From NCBI GenBank assembly GCA_003987775.1, contig RXJD01000009.1, forward strand, positions 62,001 to 126,000: a stretch of DNA of 64,000 nucleotides. Reading direction: 5' to 3'. The notes beneath the pieces were generated by a model. It was not told where the DNA came from. It was given only the letters and a program-made list of their open reading frames with translations, and did no database searches. Shown one piece after another: positions 25,163-31,744 of this stretch. The position numbers and the translations under genes were made by a program. Every line of letters starts with the position of its first letter. Positions within the stretch are counted from its first letter, which is position 1. The DNA comes from Mycobacterium sp. (GTDB lineage: Bacteria; Actinomycetota; Actinomycetes; Mycobacteriales; Mycobacteriaceae).

Positions 25163-25420
25163 CTATCGATGACGCCGAGCGGAGGCGTCTCCGGGTCCCG
25201 CGTGTACCGCACGACGACATGGTCGATCACGTTTTCCGGCGGGGTGTTATTTACGATGATGACTTGTGCGCCTTCACCGGCCCCGGCTAGCCATTCATCG
25301 ACATGCTTAAAGAATCGTTCGATCAAACGAATGTCCGCAAACTCGGTATTGGCTGCAGCGCTTCTGACCGTCAAATGCTCGAGTTGCGTGTCAGCGCCCC
25401 TGCTCGCCGATATCGGGTGA
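25163..25420 (-). pseudogene. C-terminal fragment of a large ATPase-like protein
   Basis: Read on the minus strand, about 70 residues look like real protein: ANTEFADIRLIERFFKHVD, then GAQVIIVNNTPP and VVVRYTRDPETPPLGVID. The frame stays open into the toxin-antitoxin promoter without an upstream start or body. The VIIVNNTPP element and the alternating pattern remind me of the end of long SMC/AAA-type ATP-binding proteins in mycobacteria, but I cannot name the family. It appears to be the tail of a gene whose front was removed when the toxin-antitoxin pair or another segment arrived. Confidence 0.4.
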
Positions 25421-25425
25421 TATCA
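25407..25425. promoter_or_regulatory. Double palindrome at the antitoxin promoter
   Basis: CCGATATCGG (25407-25416) and TGATATCA (25418-25425) are both perfect palindromes with centres 10 bp apart, just before the antitoxin start. Ribbon-helix-helix antitoxins bind paired palindromes about one helical turn apart, so this is a good autoregulatory operator candidate. Confidence 0.55.
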
Positions 25426-25429
25426 TGGT

Positions 25430-25654
25430 GTGGTGAGCGACGTGCTGATCCGCGATGTTCCTGACGATGTGCTCGCTGGGCTCGATGCGCGAGCTGCCGA
25501 GTTGGGCTTATCGCGCGTTGAGTACATTCGCCGTCGCCTTGCTCAAGACGCTCGCGCGCCACGTGTGTCGGTCACCCACGAAGACCTCCATCGGATGGGG
25601 CGCAACCTTGCGGGCCTGGCCGAGGACGACCTGATGAACCAGGCCTGGCAATGA
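25430..25654 (+). CDS. VapB/FitA-type ribbon-helix-helix antitoxin
   Basis: The product has about 74 residues from GTG 25430 (GTG 25433 is the alternative). The N-terminus [20 protein letters not shown] followed by [13 protein letters not shown] is the ribbon-helix-helix DNA-binding domain of FitA/VapB antitoxins. The C-terminal half ([17 protein letters not shown]) would wrap the toxin. Its stop overlaps the PIN-domain gene start (ATGA, 25651-25654), as is usual for these pairs. It should repress its own promoter through the GATATC palindromes directly upstream. Confidence 0.85.
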   Translation: MVSDVLIRDVPDDVLAGLDARAAELGLSRVEYIRRRLAQDARAPRVSVTHEDLHRMGRNLAGLAEDDLMNQAWQ

Positions 25655-26076
25655 CGGAAGCGTCATGGCTGATCGACAAATCGGCCCTGGCGCGCCTCGC
25701 GCACAGCCACGAGCCGGAAATCTGGAGCAATCGAATCGAGCGCGGACTAGTCCACATCAGCAATCTGACCCGTCTAGAAATCGGGTATTCGGCTCAGTCC
25801 GGTGACGTCGCTCGACGAGAGTTCCGCGAATCCCCCTTGGCTGCAATGCCAGTCGAGTACCTGACGCCGAAAATTGAAGACCGTGCATTGCAAGTCCAGC
25901 TGCTGCTGGCCGATCGCGGCCAACACCGGGGGCCGTCGATCCCCGATCTCGTCATCGCGGCCACCGCCGAGCTGGCACGATTGACCGTCCTGCACGTCGA
26001 CAAAGACTTCGACACCATCGCCGCGATAACCGGACAACCCGTAACGCGGCTTGCCTTCACCAGTAGCAGTACGTAA
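25651..26076 (+). CDS. VapC-type PIN domain ribonuclease toxin
   Basis: This 141-residue PIN-domain protein has the acidic metal-binding residues D9 (WLIDKSAL), E43 (TRLEIGY), D99 (IPDLVIAA) and D117 (LHVDKDFD). Family members cut tRNA or rRNA with Mg2+ and inhibit growth when freed from the antitoxin. It is translationally coupled to the antitoxin. Here the pair lies at the edge of the mobile region, between an ATPase gene fragment and a truncated integrase, and may stabilise the island. Confidence 0.87.
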   Translation: MTEASWLIDKSALARLAHSHEPEIWSNRIERGLVHISNLTRLEIGYSAQSGDVARREFRESPLAAMPVEYLTPKIEDRALQVQLLLADRGQHRGPSIPDLVIAATAELARLTVLHVDKDFDTIAAITGQPVTRLAFTSSST

Positions 26077-26166
26077 GTAGCGACCACCGGCTTCGCCGAA
26101 TCACGGCCAAAATAGGAAGGTCGTGATACCACGCGGGTTCCCCTCAGCGACGAAACGCGATCCGCC

Positions 26167-26358
26167 GTGGGACCGGCGGAATCTGAGCGAAACCCCGATT
26201 GGTTCAACGGCTTTCTGCTTGATCGCCAGATTCGCAAGCCCTCCGCGCACACCATGAAGGCGTACCGGCAAGACCTAGCGGCCATCGCGCGTCTGATCAC
26301 CGCCGGTCAACCAGCGAGCATGAAAGTGGGTGATAAAAAAAGAACCGCCACCATTTAA
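26167..26358 (+). pseudogene. Truncated tyrosine integrase, N-terminal core-binding fragment
   Basis: About 50 residues match the SAM-like core-binding domain of tyrosine recombinases: NGFLLDRQIRKPSAHTMKAY and RQDLAAIARLI. The frame then loses similarity near 26325 and ends at a stop, with the catalytic domain absent. It is therefore the start of an integrase gene cut by a later rearrangement, next to an IS110 remnant. It is not the partner of the complete integrase at 41188, whose N-terminus differs. Confidence 0.6.
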
Positions 26359-26689
26359 TTGTCAGCGGTCACGTTTTCCCCAGATTTGAGGGGTTGTACG
26401 TTACGTAATTCCTCACCCGCCGCCACGTAATTCCGACTTGCATGGGTGTCACGGGACGGCGAATGAGATTGCCAGCCCACAGCGTGTCGTAGCAGGCCGG
26501 AGGAATGACTCGCGAAATTCCTCTCACCCGCAAGTGCGGGTTGACCCTGGTGGGGGTGTCACCCCTTCGGTCTGCGTTCGCGGCGTGACTGAAGAGAGGC
26601 ATGACCATGAGCTGTTGTGAAAGGTACTTGAAGTCGGATTGTCCGCCGCGGATTCCCCACATCACATCAATGAAGGGAACCCGCAACCA
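26359..26689 (+). other. Noncoding left-end region of a broken IS110 element
   Basis: This 331-bp stretch has no supported gene and lies directly upstream of an IS110 transposase start. It holds two copies of ACGTAATTCC (26403-26412 and 26425-26434), a strong hairpin ACCCGCA-AG-TGCGGGT (26526-26541) and another, GGGGTG-T-CACCCC, just after it (about 26555-26567). IS110 elements carry a long left-end noncoding region that encodes the structured bridge RNA which selects target and donor DNA. The hairpins and location fit such a region, but no bridge RNA consensus was checked. Confidence 0.4.
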
Positions 26690-26778
26690 TGATCGTCATT
26701 GGCATCGATCCGCACAAGTCCAGTCACACCGCTACTGCCTTGGACCCAGCCACCAACTGCGATGTCGGGTCGGTGGGC
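26690..26778 (+). pseudogene. IS110 family transposase, N-terminal fragment
   Basis: ATG 26690 opens MIVIGIDPHKSSHTATALDP, the unmistakable start of the IS110 DEDD transposase with the first catalytic aspartate in GIDPHK. After about 30 codons the frame meets a 19-bp inverted repeat at 26779 and ends. The rest of the same gene resumes at 30604, so a 3.8-kb insertion split it. Confidence 0.75.
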
Positions 26779-26797
26779 GGAATCCAGTGAACGTCGC
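26779..26797 (+). repeat. Left 19-bp inverted repeat of the inserted segment
   Basis: GGAATCCAGTGAACGTCGC here matches, in inverse orientation, 30585-30603 at 18 of 19 positions. The pair encloses 3825 bp and interrupts the IS110 gene, so these are most simply transposon ends. No clear target duplication is visible. The 247 bp that follow (26798-27044) hold no supported gene. Confidence 0.7.
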
Positions 26798-27044
26798 AAA
26801 GGTATGGGTGGGACGTTAGTCGGGTTGGGGGGCTGCCGGAGACTTTTGTTGCTCGTGCTCGACGACCGTGTCGCCGGTGCAGGTTCGGGTTGAGCTGGAG
26901 GTAGTGATCGTGGAGCGCCGGCCGCTACCGCGAGTAACTCGCGGTCAGATTTTTCCGCGCGGGACTGGGTTTTCCGATCGCTCGGTGGGACGGCGCGAAG
27001 GCCACCACTCAATGGAACGCTATCGGCGCTGAAGTACTCCCCGC

Positions 27045-27803
27045 TTATCCAACGTACGGGCGGAGGTGTCTAATGAAGAATCGTCCGGCTTCCTTGGCTG
27101 CCCAGGGCGGAACACCGGTGTGTCCGCCCATGTTGGCGACCAGCGTCTTTTCCGCCGATCCGAATGCGTCGAACAGGTCGAGCGACACCTGCCGGTGATT
27201 GGCCGCGTCGTCCCACTGAAGCAGGACATGCAGCGGGATCGTGATCTCGCGGGCCTCCGCGATGATGGATTGCGGGACGAAGCTGCCGGCGAACAAGTTG
27301 GCCGCGGCGATCCGCTGATCACGCGCGCCATCCGCACCGCGATCGAAATGAAGCCACCCGAGATGCCCACCGGTTCACGCAGCTCGGGAAGCTCAAGCAG
27401 CGTGTCGAGCGCCGACCGCCATTCCGGAACTGCTCGGTCCACCAGCGGCAGGATCAGCCGATCGATCAGCTCGGCGTCCGGCGTTGCACCGCCCGTCACC
27501 ACCGCACGGAGGTCCGCGCGGGCCTGTTCGAATCCCGCGATCGGGGGCCGTGTTCCGCTGCCGGGCAGCTCGACAGCAGCGGTGGCGAATCCGTCGCGGG
27601 CAGACGCTTGTACCCGCGGCAGAAGCCGCGGATACATCTGCTCCAACCCACCTTGCTGGCCCAGCAGGATCAATGGAACAGGCGTCGAGCCAGCCGATTC
27701 CGGCGTCCAGAGAAATCCCGGGAATCTCGCCGAGAACGAAGGAACGCTCGACGAGGAGGACGAGGAGACTGTCGTCGTGGCGCACAGTAGAAGTGACGTG
27801 CAT
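27045..27803 (-). pseudogene. Alpha/beta hydrolase broken by frameshifts
   Basis: Three overlapping frames join into one hydrolase: the start MHVTSTVRHDDSLLVLL to GEIPGI in one frame, LWTPESAGS through ILLGQQGGLEQMYPRL and the nucleophile elbow PVGISGGF in a second, and FAGSFVPQSIIAEAREI to HTGVPPWAAKEAGRFF in a third, which contains the catalytic-histidine region (GGHTG). Breaks lie near 27720 and near 27320. The intact relative would be a serine hydrolase of about 250 residues. It is divergent from the ArsR gene, whose 36-bp dyad operator lies between them, so it was probably once under ArsR control. Confidence 0.6.
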
Positions 27804-28104
27804 GGTCGTACCTTTCGGGGAGTCCTTTGTGATCGGCGCTCCCGGACGACCTATCGCCCGACCGCGACCCCTCGAGGGAGCACCCATGTCACACCGTTCA
27901 CGGGTACCACCTCCTCGAGTCGTCGCACGGACCAGCCCAGCGTGGCAACGGAGGCCGGTACCAGTTGACTCGGATGTCCTGTCGTGGGGACGACGCCAAC
28001 GTCGTGTCCGGGAGCGTTCGGGTTCGGGGACCTGCTCGGCGAGTCGGCTCCTGGCCCACCCCACGTCGCTCCGCGGAGGCCGGACTTCGATTGACACCAA
28101 CACT

Positions 28105-28140
28105 CCGTTCGTTCACACTTACGTAAGTGACGACGAACGG
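28105..28140. promoter_or_regulatory. 36-bp dyad operator of the ArsR gene
   Basis: The perfect 14-bp palindrome CACTTACGTAAGTG (28116-28129) is flanked at equal 3-bp spacing by CCGTTCGT (28105-28112) and its exact complement ACGAACGG (28133-28140). The nested symmetry strongly suggests a dimer-of-dimers or extended winged-helix binding site. It ends 2 bp before ATG 28142, so a repressor bound here would block the divergent promoters. Confidence 0.65.
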
Positions 28141-28141
28141 A

Positions 28142-28504
28142 ATGTTGAACCGAGCCGCGATGGTGGAGGCGATGGCCGACCCGACTCGGCGATCAATCGT
28201 CGCCTTCTTGTGTGAGCGGCCGGCCGCGGTGGGCGCGATCGCCGACGCCCTTCCGGTGAGCCGACCGGCGGTCTCACAGCACCTGAAGGTGTTGAAGGAC
28301 GTCGGTCTTGTCGCCGTCCGCTCCGTGGGCACGCGGCGGATCTACGCCGTGCAGCCCGACGCCCTGGCTGCGGTCCGGGACTGGTTCAACGACTTCTGGC
28401 AGCAGTCGCTCATTGCCTTCCGCCTCGCCGCCGAATCCACGTCCGACCAGCCCGCCGACGGTGACCGCCGGTCGGCCCCCAAACCACCCGAGGAGGACGA
28501 ATGA
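28142..28504 (+). CDS. ArsR/SmtB-type winged-helix regulator (SRPBCC-linked)
   Basis: From ATG 28142 the protein has 120 residues (a GTG at 28127 would place the start inside the operator). The winged helix shows MADPTRRSIVAFLCERPAAV, SRPAVSQHLKVLKDVGLV and a beta-wing with RSVGTRRIYAVQP, after which a helix with WFNDFWQQSL follows. No metal-binding cysteines are present, so it is of the metal-independent type that commonly precedes AHSA1-domain genes. The stop overlaps the next ATG (ATGA, 28501-28504), giving an ArsR-SRPBCC operon. The effector is unknown. Confidence 0.85.
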   Translation: MLNRAAMVEAMADPTRRSIVAFLCERPAAVGAIADALPVSRPAVSQHLKVLKDVGLVAVRSVGTRRIYAVQPDALAAVRDWFNDFWQQSLIAFRLAAESTSDQPADGDRRSAPKPPEEDE

Positions 28505-29322
28505 CTTCGAATCCCGCAACCGACACCGCGCGAACGTCCACTAGCGTCGAGGCGACGGTAGACGCCCCGCTGACGCGTGCGTTCGAGGTTTTCACGATCG
28601 GAATCGGCACCTGGTGGGACGCCGACAAGCACATCCTGCGGGCTCCGTTGGCGCGGATGGAGTTCCAGCCGTGGGTCGGTGGACAGATCGTCGACCACGG
28701 CACCGACGGGTCCACGTGTGCGTGGGCACGCATCCTCGCCTACGACCCGCCGAGTCGCGTGGTGTTCTCGTGGGACATCAGCACCTCGTGGGAACTCGAA
28801 ACGGATCCCGCCAAGGCCAGCGAGGTCGAGATCACCTTCGACAGCGTCACCCCAGAGCGCACCAGAGTGGTCCTCACCCATCGCCACCTCGACCGCCACG
28901 GCGACGGCTGGGAAGGAATGCGCGACGCCGTGTCGTCGGGGTGGAATCTGAACGGTCTTGCCGCCGCTCTGCGCGGCGCGCCGGCACTGCCGTGGGTGGA
29001 CGACGACGCCATGCTCGGCAGACTCAACCAATCGAAGGCGTACACCATGGTCATCCTGCTCGCCACCGATCGGTTGGTGCAGCCGCAAGTCGACCCCATC
29101 ATCTGGGCGCACGGCAGACGCAACATGGGTCTGATGGACGCCGGCATCGCCCCGGTGATCGTCCCGGTCACCTCACCCGAAGGACCCGCCGGGTTCGCCC
29201 TGTTCGCCACCGACCCGGACAAGACCCGACGGATCATGGACGCCGACCCGGGCGTGGTCGCCGGGGTGTTCACCTATGAGATCCACCCGTGTCGCGGCTT
29301 CCCCGGCTCAGCGCTAACGTGA
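28501..29322 (+). CDS. SRPBCC (AHSA1-like) domain fused to a YCII-like domain
   Basis: The protein has 273 residues. Residues about 14-160 are an AHSA1/SRPBCC domain (VEATVDAPLTRAFEVFTIGI, FQPWVGGQIVDHGTDG, PPSRVVFSWDI, ending GWNLNGLAAAL). Residues about 178-265 have the YCII-related pattern: MVILLATDRLV, a helix with WAHGRRNMGLMDAG and FALFATDPDKTRRIMDADP. YCII domains are small alpha-beta folds with a conserved His-Asp pair of unproven catalysis. The fusion is coupled to an ArsR regulator. It stops 7 bp before a possible internal end of the IS30 element. Confidence 0.75.
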   Translation: MTSNPATDTARTSTSVEATVDAPLTRAFEVFTIGIGTWWDADKHILRAPLARMEFQPWVGGQIVDHGTDGSTCAWARILAYDPPSRVVFSWDISTSWELETDPAKASEVEITFDSVTPERTRVVLTHRHLDRHGDGWEGMRDAVSSGWNLNGLAAALRGAPALPWVDDDAMLGRLNQSKAYTMVILLATDRLVQPQVDPIIWAHGRRNMGLMDAGIAPVIVPVTSPEGPAGFALFATDPDKTRRIMDADPGVVAGVFTYEIHPCRGFPGSALT

Positions 29323-29328
29323 CCGGTC

Positions 29329-29348
29329 GGCGTCCGAGCGAACGACGG
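29329..29348 (+). repeat. Possible 3' terminal repeat of the IS30 element
   Basis: GGCGTCCGAGCGAACGACGG resembles, with gaps and mismatches, the outer repeat GGATTCCAGTGAACGTCGC read inward at 30603. If real, the IS30 copy proper spans 29329-30603 (1275 bp, a normal IS30 size) and the remaining 2.5 kb is cargo. The match is weak. Confidence 0.3.
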
Positions 29349-29351
29349 TAC

Positions 29352-30561
29352 TCAGATGGGCAAATCGGTCATCGCGATGTGGGTGAGCAGATCCTTTGGT
29401 CTGGCCCAGTCCAGAGTCTTGCGGGGGGCGGTCGTTGACCTCGTCGGCTAGCTGGCGCAGCTCTCGCGCCGAAATATGACTGAGGTCAACGCCTTCGGGG
29501 AAGTAGTCGCGGAGCAGGCCGTTCATGTTCTCGTTACTGCCGCGCTGCCACGGAGAGTGCGCGTCGCAGAAGAACACTCGTGTGCCGGTGCGTTCGGTGA
29601 TCTCCGGGTGATGCGCGAGTTCCTTGCCCCGGTCCCAGGTCAGCGTGCGGCGCAACGGCGGGGGCAAGAACAACAACGCGGATGCGATGTGGTCGAGCAT
29701 CGCCACGGCAGTGGGCCGCCCGTCAAAAGCGCCGATCAGGATCAGGTAGCGGGTGCGGCGCTCAACCAGCGTGGCGATCGCCGACCGGATTCCCCGCACC
29801 CATGATGCAGTCACCCTCCCAATGCCCCTCCTGGACACGGTCTTCCACCTCTGATGGGCGGTCAGCAATCATCGTCATCCCCGACAACCGGGCGACCCGC
29901 AGCAGCCCCTGCACCCTTCGCCGCCGGGTAGCGTCGCCGACGCTTGGCCGGCCGCGTCAAGGGCAGGTCAGGATCGTAGATCGCTTGATAGATCGACTCG
30001 CAACACAATCGTCGCCGCGGCGCCTCGGGAAACCTCACGTACAGCTCGTGGGCGACCTGTTCTGGGCTCCAACGCTTACCAAGCAATTCCTCCACCACTT
30101 GGCGTAATGCGAGGTCGGTAGCCAGGCGACGTGCACGTGGCCGTCCCAGGCGTCTGACGGCGAGTTGATCGGCAGTACCAGGCCGATATCGCCCGGAACT
30201 ATCGGCGTTGCGACGCAATTGTCGGCTCACCGTCGACTGTGAACGGCCGATCTCGCGAGCGATCTGGCTGACCGTCTTCTTCTCGCGTCACAGATCAGCG
30301 ATCGTCGTTCTCTCCGCCAAAGACAGGTACCGGGGATGGCGCGGCGCGTGGCGGCGCGAGCTGATGCACAGGTGGATGATGCACCCGCTCACCAGCGGTA
30401 TTGCGGACCGTACGCCCGTGCCGCCGATAAATCCCCGTACTCCGCGCGACTCGGACTCGGCGGCACGCCTCGGCATTTCCCACGCCCTGCGCGATCAGCC
30501 GGGCGAACTTCTGCTGCTTCTCCGTCACCACGAAACTGCGACGCCGACCTCTACCCATCAC
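29352..30561 (-). pseudogene. IS30 family transposase, inactivated by frameshifts and a stop
   Basis: The pieces read in order on the minus strand: VTEKQQKFARLIAQGVGNAE near 30520; SLAERTTIADL then an in-frame TGA near 30290; KKTVSQIAREIGRSQSTVSR; the segment with EELLGKRWSPEQVAHEL and ESIYQAIYDPDLPL; and the DDE catalytic core, with LTWDRGKELAHHPEI and SPWQRGSNENMNGLLRDYF. Shifts occur near 30400, 29870 and 29410, where a C-run lengthens. An intact IS30 transposase would have about 390 residues. This copy cannot make one without recoding, so the element is immobile unless helped in trans. Confidence 0.75.
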
Positions 30562-30584
30562 TACCTCCGGACAATCTCGGTGTC

Positions 30585-30603
30585 GCGACGTTCACTGGAA
30601 TCC
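30585..30603 (-). repeat. Right 19-bp inverted repeat of the inserted segment
   Basis: GCGACGTTCACTGGAATCC is the inverse of the repeat at 26779-26797 with one mismatch and lies 24 bp upstream of the IS30 transposase start, the normal place for an IS30 end. Directly to its right the IS110 reading frame resumes. Confidence 0.7.
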
Positions 30604-30996
30604 ATCGTGTGTATTGAGGCATCGGTGGCCGAATACCAGAGACTGATCGGCTGAGCGAGGGCGTGGCCGGAGCGAACCTGGGCAATCGAGCACGCCGACG
30701 GACTCGAGCACCATTTGGCGTTGTGGCTGCTGGCTCGCGGTGAGGTTGTTATGGACATTCTGACGGCCGCCACCGCCCGGGTGGGGAGGCTCTCCCGGGG
30801 GGGTCGTCGCAAGGATGACCGCATCGATGCGGCTGCCGCTGCGAGTGCGGCCACACTACACGGAGACACCCGTCAGGTTTATCCGGAGACCGCCGCCGAC
30901 TCTCTAGCCCTGCTCGATGAGCGGCGAGTCAACTTGCCTCACAGCAGAACGCGAGCCGTCAAAACATCGCCGCGCCCACCGACCCCGCCGCCTTAG
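30604..30996 (+). pseudogene. IS110 family transposase, internal fragment
   Basis: Reading from 30604 gives EASVAEYQRLIG, an in-frame TGA at 30652-30654 where tryptophan is expected, then ARAWPERTWAIEHADGLEHH, LALWLLARGEVVMDI, ARVGRLSRGGRRKDDRIDAA and LALLDERRVNL. This is the DEDD domain of the transposase whose first 30 codons lie at 26690. Similarity stops near 30962, so the C-terminal serine domain is lost. The element is therefore split, carries a nonsense codon and is truncated. Confidence 0.75.
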
Positions 30997-31499
30997 GCCA
31001 ACGCCGATGACGGCGCCAGCGGCTTTACAGCGGCACCGCTTTGGATCGCGTCTCCGGTCGTCACCGCCAGCCCCTCGCTGGCCTCGTCAGCACCGACCAC
31101 CCGGTCGGCGACCGTCGGTACCGCCGCGTCGTCCGCGGCCGGCAGCGTGGCATTCGATGCGGCGGCCTCGGCTTCCCGAATCAGTTCGCGGGCTTGCTTT
31201 TCGGAGAGCTTGGCCATCCGCGCGATCTCACGCAGACTTTCCCTCCGATCGCGCATCGCGGCCAGCGCCTGCCCGCACACCACACGCTGCGCGTCGCGGC
31301 GGCGCTCGGCGTCCTCGCGCAACACCTGCTGGCGCGCTGCAAGCCACCCGTCGACGGCCTCGAGGCGCTCGCGGGCGGAGAAGTACCTTCCCAAATCCTC
31401 GACGTTGGCCCGAGTGCGGCGCACCACGTCGTCCTGGGCGGCGCTGGCGGCCTGCCGCGCTGCGCGGCGGGCCTGCTTGCTGATCACTGTGTTCGCCAT
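30993..31499 (-). CDS. Helical protein of unknown function beside the relaxase gene
   Basis: This 168-residue protein starts MANTVISKQARRAARQAASA and is almost entirely charged helix up to residue 115, including RRDAQRVVCGQALAAMRDRRE and REIARMAKLSEKQARELIRE; the latter part looks like a helix-turn-helix. The remainder is a low-complexity alanine-rich tail. It is divergent from the MobF relaxase gene across a 245-bp gap. Small DNA-binding proteins in this position often help the relaxase nick at oriT, so a relaxosome accessory role is possible. I do not recognise a named family. Confidence 0.65.
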   Translation of the reverse strand: MANTVISKQARRAARQAASAAQDDVVRRTRANVEDLGRYFSARERLEAVDGWLAARQQVLREDAERRRDAQRVVCGQALAAMRDRRESLREIARMAKLSEKQARELIREAEAAASNATLPAADDAAVPTVADRVVGADEASEGLAVTTGDAIQSGAAVKPLAPSSALA

Positions 31500-31744
31500 G
31501 GATCACACGCTAAGCCCCACCAACCCCCCAGCGCCGCAACGCAAGCCAAGAATCTTTCCGCACCGCACCCATCACCGGGCTTCGCACCCGACCCGTCACC
31601 GCCCACCCGAACGGCACTTAGGGTGCCCTAACTTCTCTCTCCCGCCGAACATCACACCTCTTGCACTCAGGGTCACGGTTCGGTCACGGCCGTTATCTGG
31701 GGAGTTTGCCGCCCCTAATTTCAGGTTCAGGTGATGACGCAGTG
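31500..31744. other. Divergent gap, candidate oriT region
   Basis: The 245 bp between the helical protein and the relaxase gene contain a GGCAC-TTAGG-GTGCC inverted repeat (31613-31627) and two direct copies of GGTCACGG (31671-31678 and 31682-31689). MobF relaxases usually act at an oriT next to their own gene marked by such repeats. No nic-site consensus was recognised. The same gap must also hold both promoters. Confidence 0.35.

Noticed and set aside
27066..27968. 300-codon plus-strand frame across the broken hydrolase
   Set aside because: The minus strand shows recognisable hydrolase segments; the plus frame is serine/arginine-rich with no pattern.
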